Below are positions 1 to 6,000 of a DNA stretch of 6,000 nucleotides, in pieces. The notes beneath the pieces are model-generated. The model did no database searches, had not been told where the DNA came from, and was given only the letters and a program-made list of their open reading frames with translations. The translations under genes were made by a program, and so were the position numbers. Numbering within the stretch: position 1 is the first letter of the stretch; every line of letters begins with the position of its first letter. The stretch is from an uncultured Atopobiaceae bacterium (GTDB lineage: Bacteria; Actinomycetota; Coriobacteriia; Coriobacteriales; Atopobiaceae): assembly GCA_905235165.1 (NCBI GenBank), contig CAJOKK010000088.1, forward strand, positions 1 to 6,000, in the 5' to 3' direction.

Positions 1-1347
<1,347 letters not shown>

Positions 1348-1448
1348 ATCCTCTCCTTCTCGAAACCTACCGGACCCCCCAGGCCCGGAATTATGAAAAC
1401 CTGTGCGGTCTCCCACACGAGACGCCCGTGGAAAGCATCCCACGGCAC

Positions 1449-1477
1449 GTAGCATCGCCATGGTGCCGCACTGTCAA
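1449..1477 (-). promoter_or_regulatory. Candidate nifJ promoter
   Basis: On the minus strand there is a perfect -35 hexamer TTGACA (1472-1477). A 17-base spacer separates it from a poor -10 candidate, TGCTAC (1449-1454). This would give a leader of about 95 bases before nifJ. A better -10-like hexamer, CATAAT (1390-1395), lies nearer the gene but has no recognisable -35 at 17 bases. Which one is used cannot be decided from the sequence. Confidence 0.35.
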
Positions 1478-1501
1478 TCATAGAGTTTTGGGGTGCGGTC
1501 G

Positions 1502-1529
1502 TACCACGAATTCGGAAATTACTGTGGTA
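1502..1529. repeat. Interrupted palindrome upstream of the nifJ promoter, possible regulator site
   Basis: TACCAC (1502-1507) and its reverse complement GTGGTA (1524-1529) are separated by 16 bases. A related half-site, TGTGGAAAA (1536-1544), follows the second arm and resembles TGTGGTAAA (1523-1531). The cluster lies 25-70 bases upstream of the TTGACA element. This position suits a regulator, but short arms like these also arise by chance. Confidence 0.2.
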
Positions 1530-1584
1530 AATCCATGTGGAAAACGAGATTATTTTTAGAGAAGGGCGCTAAGCAGGGGATTTG

Positions 1585-2238
1585 CTAAGAACGCATTTTG
1601 GCGAGAAGACGCTCATAACCCTCAGAGAAGCGACGGGCCATATCGCCGTTGCGATCTTGGGCAGGAACCACGCCGTACTCATCCGAGACGAGGAAGGCCT
1701 CGTCGAAGGCAATGGAGCCGTCCTTGACCTGCTTGCGAAGGGCTGCGTTTCGGCGCACGGGGATGCCGAGCGTGTGTGCAAGGCCCTCAACGAGCGAAGC
1801 TGAGCCCGAGGCGGTAGTAGCCGGCTCGTCGTCCCACACGAGCGTCCCATCTTGAACCAGCCAAAGGCTCTCGGGGGCCACACCCGTGTTCGCCGCCTCG
1901 GCATGTGCCTGCTCGGAACGGTCAAGAAGGTCGAGCAGGTCGGTCTTCTCGAGAGGAACAAAGGGGCCAACCGTCATGGCAGCCTGGCCGTCGACGTCAA
2001 TGACCAGCATGAGCACGCCGTTGGGGTGCTCTTCTGAGCCACCCTCGAGGGTCCACTCGATGTGCTGCTGGGCCCAGGCAACGATGGGCTGGCCAACGCG
2101 GCCGCCATTTACCGTGCGGGAACCGAGGGCGCGCAGGTGTCGGCCCTCAAGAGGAAGCTTGCCAGCGGCGAGGCGCCAGCGGCAGACAAGCGCCGGCTCG
2201 CCGAGCTTGAACGAATCCATGCCATAGTCCTGAGTCAT
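1585..2238 (-). CDS. Probable class IV (fold-type IV) aminotransferase-like protein, possibly degenerate
   Basis: This is a 217-residue cytoplasmic protein with no signal peptide or membrane segment. I do not recognise it as a named gene, but its layout follows that of fold-type IV PLP enzymes (aminodeoxychorismate lyase PabC, branched-chain aminotransferase). A segment like 'G-x-LPLEGRHLRAL' (residues 26-37) matches the family's N-terminal H-L-x-R-L region. K98 in EKTDLLDLL sits where the PLP lysine would be. LWLVQDGTLVWDD (125-137) matches the L-D-x-x-G-x-V-x-E strand, and DEAFLVSDEYGVVPAQ (179-194) matches the D-E-x-F-L-T-x-x-x-x-x-x-P motif. The protein is shorter than the usual 260-300 residues, and the conserved E-(S/G)-x-x-x-N after the G-x-V strand is not present (D-D-E-P-A instead). 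Activity is therefore uncertain. The start is set by GGGAGGAA four bases before the ATG. It lies 34 bases after dedA on the same strand, so co-transcription is likely. The coding call is firm; the family assignment is inference. Confidence 0.75.
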   Translation of the reverse strand: MTQDYGMDSFKLGEPALVCRWRLAAGKLPLEGRHLRALGSRTVNGGRVGQPIVAWAQQHIEWTLEGGSEEHPNGVLMLVIDVDGQAAMTVGPFVPLEKTDLLDLLDRSEQAHAEAANTGVAPESLWLVQDGTLVWDDEPATTASGSASLVEGLAHTLGIPVRRNAALRKQVKDGSIAFDEAFLVSDEYGVVPAQDRNGDMARRFSEGYERLLAKMRS

Positions 2239-2272
2239 AAGGTTCCTCCCACCGCACTACGGCCGAAAGAGG

Positions 2273-2920
2273 TTACTTCTTCCTCTTTTTCAGGCCGCTT
2301 CTCACCACGCCCACAACCGAGGGGATGACGGAGACGCCAATAATACCGAGCACGAGCAGCTCAAAGTGCTCCTGCACGAAGGGAATGCCACCAAAGAAGT
2401 AGCCGAGAAGCACGAAGAGCGACGACCAGGTGAGTCCGCCAAGGGCGTTGAAGACAACGAAGTCGCGCCAGTGCATACCACCCATGCCCGCAAAGAAGGG
2501 GACGAAGGTACGGATGAAGGGGAAGAAGCGACCGAGGAAGATAGCGGGCTTGCCCCACTTCTCGAGAAACTCCTCGGACATCTTGATGCGCTCCGGCGTC
2601 ATGGCCTTCACCTTGCCGGAAGCAACGATGCGCTGGCCGAAGTGCTGACCAATCATGAAGTTGCACTGGTCGCCACCAATGGCCGCAAGCCACACAACGG
2701 GCAGGAGCAGCATGATGTTGAAGCCACCGCCGTTGGCAAAGAAGCCCGAGGCAAAAAGGAGCGAGTCGCCGGGGAGGAAGGGAAAGAAGACCACGCCCGT
2801 CTCGATAAACACCACCAAGAAGACGAAACCGTAGGCAACGAGCGGACCCATGGCAATAGCAGCGGCGATAAACCCGCGCGGGTCTCGCATAAGGTCAGAA
2901 AAGAACTGAATGACGGGCAT
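2273..2920 (-). CDS. DedA-family integral membrane protein
   Basis: This 215-residue polytopic protein of the DedA (SNARE-associated/VTT) family has the family's usual length of 200-225. Members act as membrane transporters or lipid scramblases affecting membrane homeostasis, proton-motive force and envelope stress; the substrate here is unknown. Seen in order: a hydrophobic segment (residues 17-40), F-I-E-T-G-V-V-F-F-P-F-L-P-G-D-S-L-L (38-55), a long hydrophobic stretch (54-82), the loop GGDQCNFMIGQHFG, F-L-G-R-F-F-P-F-I-R-T-F-V-P-F-F-A-G (128-145), two C-terminal hydrophobic segments (155-178 and 187-206), and a basic tail KKRKK. E40, D52, R131 and R137 keep the spacing of the essential E39/D51/R130/R136 of E. 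coli YqjA. The reading frame stays open 67 codons further upstream, but that stretch overlaps the SRP RNA and does not look like protein. GGGGAG five bases before the chosen ATG supports 2920. It probably heads a two-gene unit with the 217-residue gene. Confidence 0.95.
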   Translation of the reverse strand: MPVIQFFSDLMRDPRGFIAAAIAMGPLVAYGFVFLVVFIETGVVFFPFLPGDSLLFASGFFANGGGFNIMLLLPVVWLAAIGGDQCNFMIGQHFGQRIVASGKVKAMTPERIKMSEEFLEKWGKPAIFLGRFFPFIRTFVPFFAGMGGMHWRDFVVFNALGGLTWSSLFVLLGYFFGGIPFVQEHFELLVLGIIGVSVIPSVVGVVRSGLKKRKK

Positions 2921-2935
2921 CGATGCTCCCCGGGC

Positions 2936-2956
2936 TGCGGCAAGGCAAAGGCCGCA
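2936..2956 (-). other. Hairpin between SRP RNA and dedA
   Basis: A perfect 6-bp stem TGCGGC/GCCGCA with a 9-base loop lies a few bases before the dedA Shine-Dalgarno. It has no following U-tract, so it is not a classic terminator. It could mark the 3' processing or partial termination site of the SRP transcript, or it may be incidental. Confidence 0.3.
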
Positions 2957-2975
2957 CGACATATGTGTAATGAGA

Positions 2976-3086
2976 AAGCTTGCTCGATGGGAACGGGCGC
3001 CCGTCAGTGACTCCTTATGGCTGCTGCCTCCCGGCCCTGACCAGATTCGGGGTATGACGTCGCCCGAGCCCATCGAACAAGCTCGG
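2976..3086 (-). ncRNA. ffs: Small bacterial signal recognition particle RNA (4.5S-type)
   Basis: This is the RNA core of the signal recognition particle, which with Ffh targets nascent membrane and secreted proteins to FtsY and SecYEG. The minus strand carries the diagnostic domain IV sequence GGTCAGGGCCGGGAGGCAGC followed by AGCC (about 3018-3041): the family's GGUCAGG...GCAGCAGCC core closed by a GGGA (GNRA) tetraloop at 3029-3032. The ends pair in a 14-bp terminal helix, with GCTTGTTCGATGGG (3069-3082) against CCCATCGAGCAAGC (2978-2991), perfect apart from one G-U wobble. Inside it CGGGCG pairs with CGCCCG and GUCA with UGAC, giving the expected single long hairpin. It has no Alu domain, so it is the short class, about 110 bases. 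Relative to E. coli (AGGU...AAGC) the base pair next to the tetraloop stem is G-C instead of U-A, a compensatory change. Exact ends are uncertain by a few bases. Confidence 0.93.
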
Positions 3087-3092
3087 TGAACC

Positions 3093-3121
3093 AGTGTAGC
3101 AGATGAAAACACGAGAACCAA
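3093..3121 (-). promoter_or_regulatory. Promoter of the SRP RNA gene (extended -10)
   Basis: On the minus strand TTGGTT (-35, 3116-3121), a 17-base spacer and an extended -10, TGC-TACACT (hexamer 3093-3098), predict initiation near 3084-3086. The terminal SRP helix begins at exactly that point. The agreement between promoter position and RNA 5' end is independent support for both. This may also be the promoter for dedA, since no other is evident. Confidence 0.65.
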
Positions 3122-3162
3122 ACGCTATTAAAGGCACACACGAGCGCCACGCACGAGGTAGA

Positions 3163-3190
3163 AAGCCCCGCCTCGTACGTGGCGGGGCTT
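3163..3190 (-). terminator. Rho-independent-type terminator of the Ldh2-family gene
   Basis: A perfect 10-bp GC-rich stem, AAGCCCCGCC (3163-3172) with GGCGGGGCTT (3181-3190), closes an 8-base loop 41 bases past the stop of the dehydrogenase gene. The transcript continues with a short U-rich run (CUUUCU). The left part of the loop and stem can pair instead with ACGAGG (3153-3158), giving a weaker alternative fold. It separates the dehydrogenase transcript from the SRP RNA promoter. Confidence 0.7.
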
Positions 3191-3230
3191 AGGCACGTGT
3201 TCTCATCTAGGCAAAGACGGCGCGCTTGGC

Positions 3231-4343
3231 CTACTGCTCAAAGGGGAAGGTGTAGGGCAGGCCGAGCTTGTCGCGTACCTCAATGATCTCCTTCTGGACG
3301 GCCTCGCCCACCGGCACGCCCTTGTCCTTGCGCTCCTGCCAGACGAGCCATTCCTTCTCGCCGGCGGTATAGATGCGATCGTGACCAGGGGCCTTGGCGG
3401 ATGCGCGCAGCGCGCGGCAGATGTCGCCCGCGGTCTTGCGGAAGGAGTCAAGGCCGACGAAGGCCTCGGGGTCAACCACGAAGAAGAAGTGGCCGAGGTG
3501 GTACATCTCGGGGTTGCCGTCGGCATCGGTGCCGTTCAGCGCCTTCATGAACTGGCCGCCAGCAAGCGCCGCCGAGAGAATCTCGACCACCGCGGCATAG
3601 CCATAGCCCTTGTAGCCGCACATCTCGTCGCCAGGGCCTCCGCCGAGCGGCGCGAGGGCTGCCGTGCCCTCAACCAGCATGTCGAGAATGGCTTTGGCGT
3701 CCGTGGGCGTGCTGCCATCGCGAGCCACCACCATGCCGGCCGGCACGTCGATGCCCTCGCGAGCGTCGTACTCGATCTTGCCGCGCTGCACGATGGAGGT
3801 GGCGCAGTCGATGCAGAAGGGGAACTCCTCGTCGGTAGGCAGGGCAAAGGTCAGCGGGTTGGTGCCCATCATGTTGTCCACACCAAAGGTCGGGGCGATG
3901 GAGGGGCGGGCGTTGGTGCCCGTCATGCCGAGCAGGCCCTCCTTGCTCGCCATCGTGGCCCAGTAGCCCGCGATGCCATAGTGGGTCGAGTTGCGAATGG
4001 CACCACCGGCCATGCCGTAGGTACGCGCCTTCTCGATGAGCTTCTCCATCATGTGATACGACGCGACCATGCCCATGCCGTCGTGGGCATCCATCACCAA
4101 GGTGGTAGGCGTCTCGCGCACCACCTCGAGGTCGGTGACGGGCAGGAGGGTTCCGCGCACGATGCGGTCGATATAGATGGGCTTGAAGCGGTTACAGCCA
4201 TGGCTCTCGATGCCACGGCGATCAGACTCAAGCAGAACATCGGCACAAATCGCGGCGTCTTCTCGCGGAACGCCGTATCCCACGAATGCGTCGATGAGGA
4301 AGTCGTTCATGAGCTTCCACGGAACGTAGGGCCTTGTCTCCAC
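3231..4343 (-). CDS. Ldh2/MDH2-family NAD(P)-dependent malate/L-lactate-type dehydrogenase
   Basis: This is a 370-residue cytoplasmic oxidoreductase of the Ldh2 family (malate/L-lactate/ureidoglycolate/sulfolactate dehydrogenases, unrelated to classical Rossmann LDH/MDH). It interconverts a 2-hydroxyacid and a 2-oxoacid with NAD(P)H. Visible motifs, numbered from the GTG, are D-R-R-G-I-E-S-H-G-x-x-R (41-52, with the family S-H-G), A-I-R-N-S-T-H-Y-G-I-A-G-Y-W (115-128, with the catalytic-site histidine H121), MMGTNPLTFALP (158-169), IDCATS (178-183) and GYKGYG (243-248). Length is slightly above the usual 330-360. The start is GTG at 4343, preceded by AAGGGAG at five bases. The frame remains open to an ATG at 4442, but that extension has no ribosome site and a low-quality sequence. 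The exact substrate cannot be read from the sequence, so no symbol is given. It is monocistronic, with a terminator behind it and a divergent gene in front. Confidence 0.93.
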   Translation of the reverse strand: METRPYVPWKLMNDFLIDAFVGYGVPREDAAICADVLLESDRRGIESHGCNRFKPIYIDRIVRGTLLPVTDLEVVRETPTTLVMDAHDGMGMVASYHMMEKLIEKARTYGMAGGAIRNSTHYGIAGYWATMASKEGLLGMTGTNARPSIAPTFGVDNMMGTNPLTFALPTDEEFPFCIDCATSIVQRGKIEYDAREGIDVPAGMVVARDGSTPTDAKAILDMLVEGTAALAPLGGGPGDEMCGYKGYGYAAVVEILSAALAGGQFMKALNGTDADGNPEMYHLGHFFFVVDPEAFVGLDSFRKTAGDICRALRASAKAPGHDRIYTAGEKEWLVWQERKDKGVPVGEAVQKEIIEVRDKLGLPYTFPFEQ

Positions 4344-4525
4344 TGTTGCTCCCTTCGATTCTGATGGGCCATGTTGGCGAGTGTCACAGCTCGTTCGGAT
4401 GGCCGAAATCGCATGCTGACGTGCCACCCGCTCGCAGTCCATGCCCTTTGTAGCACGCTGCGGCTAACAGTCGTTCTACTACCTCCATACATCGTAGCGT
4501 TTCATCGGCAAACGTTCTTTTCGCA

Positions 4526-4544
4526 GTGATGACTTACCCATCAC
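4526..4544. repeat. Palindrome overlapping the -35 of the surface-protein promoter, candidate operator
   Basis: GTGATG (4526-4531) and CATCAC (4539-4544) form a perfect 6+6 inverted repeat with a 7-base centre. Its right arm overlaps the putative -35 hexamer of the plus-strand gene, a classic place for a repressor. No known regulator consensus is clearly matched. Confidence 0.3.
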
Positions 4545-4568
4545 ATGCAGGGCTTTTGTTGCTAATAT
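4540..4568 (+). promoter_or_regulatory. Candidate promoter of the surface-protein gene
   Basis: ATCACA (4540-4545, four of six matches to the -35 consensus), a 17-base spacer and an extended -10, TGC-TAATAT (hexamer 4563-4568), would start transcription near 4575 and leave a leader of about 50 bases. The leader contains a run of seven T (4582-4588) but no hairpin before it. On the opposite strand of this 282-base divergent region only a weak TGC-TACAAA (hexamer at 4447-4452) is seen for the dehydrogenase gene. Confidence 0.4.
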
Positions 4569-4625
4569 GGAGTTTACGGTCTTTTTTTGAAGCGAGGTTA
4601 TTTCGCATGAGAGAAGGGATGCCCC

Positions 4626-6000
4626 ATGAGACGCAAACCGTTTGGCCTCAAGATCGTAACCATGCTCACAGTCTTCCTTTTGGCCCTGATCATTGCGCCG
4701 GCTCTTGCGCGCGCAGATGAAAGCGCCGCCAGGGTGAAGGAGGAGGCCCTGGGAGATACGTATGGCATCAGCTGGGACATGACGTGGGACAATCGCAAAA
4801 TCACGCAATGCCAAGTTACCACCATCAACATCAATTCCGGATGCACGCTACGGATCCCTTACGGCATTTGCGTAAGGCCTGAGCATACCCTCACGATCAA
4901 GGGAGGCGGAACCTTGATCGTTGGAGAGGCCCTGAAGGGTAACGCCGACTACGATGGCTACGCCGGTCTTGGCGGAGACGGCTATTACGGTCCCAGCAAA
5001 ATCGGAAATCTCGAGGATGCCACAAGCGGCGGAGTTATCCAGATGCTCAACGGCGTCACGGTAATTGCCTATGGCGCTCCGCATGCCGCCGCAATTGGTG
5101 GAGGCTACGGCGAAAGCGAGGAGTATGGAGCCCATGGCGGAAACGCACAGCTGGTTTTGGCCGATTCCTCTTATGTATACGCCTATGGTGGTGAGGATGC
5201 TGCCGGAATCGGAGGAAGTGCGAATGGCTCGACAGTAACCACACTGGGCGGCGCGAGCGCTAACCTCAGAACCAGCGAGATCACCGCCATTGGCGGGTGC
5301 ACGTGGGGCGAGAGCGATGAGCCGCTGACCCATAATGCCCCTGGAATCGGATGCGGCAACGGCGGAGACACCGCCGAATACAACATCTCTATCACCGGGA
5401 GCAAAGTCACCGCCATTGGCGCTGACGGTGGAGCAGCCATCGGCAGCGGCACGGGCTGCGATTTCGAACGCATCTACATCAACAATTGCCTCCTTACCGC
5501 CCAGGGAACCATCGGCGCCTCCCCGGACGTCAGCAGCTCGTCCCCCATCGAACTCAAGGGCAGCTCAGCTGACAGCTACATCACGGCAGAAGGCTATAAC
5601 GGTGCAGTCAAGCTGGATAACGACTTCATGAACAAGAGCACGGGCGTTATTCTCGCCGAAGGCAGCCATGACTGTACGAGCGCAGACCTCACGCCTACGC
5701 TCATTACCGTTCGCCCCTTCGTTACCTTTGACTCCGACGGCGGCACCGCGGTCGAGGGCCAGGCGGTTCTCGCGGGCGAGTGCGCAACCAAGCCCGAAGA
5801 CCCAACGCGCGAGGGCTACACCTTCGATGGCTGGTACCTGGATGACGAGGCCTTTGACTTTGCCACGCCGATTCAGGAGAACATCACGCTCGTGGCTAAG
5901 TGGATTCCCGCTGCCCCGGCTGAGCCCGCCTTCAAGAACGTCAGCCTCACGGTGGGCCGGCAGATCGGCCTCACCTTCTGGCTTGACCTGCCCGTGGCGG
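4626..6000 (+). CDS. Secreted glycine-rich repeat surface protein with Flg_new (InlB B-type) repeat; C-terminus beyond the window
   Basis: The first 458 codons of an exported protein are present and the frame is open at the right edge. Residues 1-30 are a Sec signal peptide: basic MRRKPFGLK, a hydrophobic core, and an A-R-A cleavage site before D31. Residues 64-100 (TTININSG..TLRIPYG..... TLTIKGGGTLIV) look like the cap and first turns of a beta-helix. Residues 144-299 carry imperfect repeats of the form [VIL]-[TY]-A-x-G ... A-[AP]-x-I-G-x-[GS], as in many Gram-positive 'GAGIGGG'-repeat surface proteins. Residues 366-426 match the Listeria-Bacteroides Flg_new/InlB B repeat (VTFDSDGGTAVEGQ ... 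REGYTFDGWY ... ITLVAKW). Then come a Pro/Ala linker and the start of another domain (VSLTVGRQIGLTFWLDLP). The C-terminal anchor, if any, is outside. The start is fixed by GAAGGGA at 4613-4619 and an in-frame stop at 4608. A role in adhesion or host/matrix contact is inference; no enzymatic motif is seen. Confidence 0.92.
   Translation, partial: MRRKPFGLKIVTMLTVFLLALIIAPALARADESAARVKEEALGDTYGISWDMTWDNRKITQCQVTTININSGCTLRIPYGICVRPEHTLTIKGGGTLIVGEALKGNADYDGYAGLGGDGYYGPSKIGNLEDATSGGVIQMLNGVTVIAYGAPHAAAIGGGYGESEEYGAHGGNAQLVLADSSYVYAYGGEDAAGIGGSANGSTVTTLGGASANLRTSEITAIGGCTWGESDEPLTHNAPGIGCGNGGDTAEYNISITGSKVTAIGADGGAAIGSGTGCDFERIYINNCLLTAQGTIGASPDVSSSSPIELKGSSADSYITAEGYNGAVKLDNDFMNKSTGVILAEGSHDCTSADLTPTLITVRPFVTFDSDGGTAVEGQAVLAGECATKPEDPTREGYTFDGWYLDDEAFDFATPIQENITLVAKWIPAAPAEPAFKNVSLTVGRQIGLTFWLDLPVA

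Noticed and set aside
1555..1590. Possible terminator after the 217-residue gene
   Set aside because: Only a 4-bp AGCA/TGCT pairing is possible and the A/T-rich tail is not preceded by a GC-rich stem.
2366..3010. A 214-codon plus-strand frame opposite dedA and the SRP RNA
   Set aside because: It is a Lys/Glu/His-rich antisense shadow of the DedA membrane segments and runs across the SRP RNA gene.
3381..4364. A 327-codon open frame on the plus strand opposite the Ldh2-family gene
   Set aside because: It mirrors the dehydrogenase codons, is rich in His/Arg/Ala/Val without family motifs, and has no ribosome site of its own.
4344..4442. 33-codon upstream extension of the Ldh2-family protein to the ATG at 4442
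   Set aside because: There is no ribosome site at 4442, the extra residues do not resemble the family N-terminus, and a GTG at 4343 has AAGGGAG at ideal spacing.
4607..4720. Alternative start ATG at 4607 (MREGMPHETQ...) just before the surface-protein gene
   Set aside because: It is out of frame with the signal-peptide protein, gives only a short product, and its start has no Shine-Dalgarno. GAAGGGA is correctly spaced for the ATG at 4626.
4848..5333. A 161-codon minus-strand frame opposite the surface-protein gene
   Set aside because: The plus-strand frame has a signal peptide, repeats and a Shine-Dalgarno; this one is its antisense shadow with no start context.

Overview
The window looks like chromosomal DNA of a high-GC, anaerobic Gram-positive bacterium. 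A gut actinobacterium of the Coriobacteriia (Collinsella/Olsenella type) is my best guess. The basis is GC-rich third codon positions, GTG/ATG starts with strong Shine-Dalgarno sequences, an oxygen-sensitive pyruvate:ferredoxin oxidoreductase, and a secreted glycine-rich surface protein with an InlB/Flg_new-type repeat. The taxon is an inference, because no rRNA or other marker gene is present.

Layout: the first three quarters read on the minus strand. From right to left these are: (i) an Ldh2/MDH2-family NAD(P)-dependent 2-hydroxyacid dehydrogenase with a GTG start (3231-4343), followed by a strong hairpin terminator (3163-3190); (ii) a small SRP RNA gene (ffs, about 2976-3086) with a good extended -10 promoter; (iii) a DedA-family membrane protein (2273-2920) starting about 55 bases after the SRP RNA; (iv) 34 bases further on, a 217-residue protein resembling a degenerate fold-type IV (aminodeoxychorismate lyase/branched-chain aminotransferase-like) enzyme (1585-2238); (v) after a 237-base gap with promoter-like sequences, the first 449 codons of nifJ (1-1347), which runs off the left edge. 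The last quarter reads on the plus strand: a divergent 282-base intergenic region (4344-4625) leads to a secreted surface protein (4626 to the right edge, incomplete) with a signal peptide, a glycine-rich beta-helix-like repeat region and one Flg_new repeat.

How the genes relate: nifJ and the Ldh2-family enzyme both fit anaerobic 2-oxoacid/2-hydroxyacid metabolism, but they are separated by unrelated genes and are not an operon. DedA and the 217-residue gene are probably co-transcribed. No terminator with a U-tract is visible between the SRP RNA and dedA, so read-through from the SRP promoter may supply dedA mRNA.

I see no mobile element, CRISPR array, tRNA or defence system. The clearest non-obvious content is the SRP RNA, which lies inside a spurious 67-codon upstream extension of the dedA reading frame. 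Next are the repeat architecture of the surface protein and small palindromes near two promoters.
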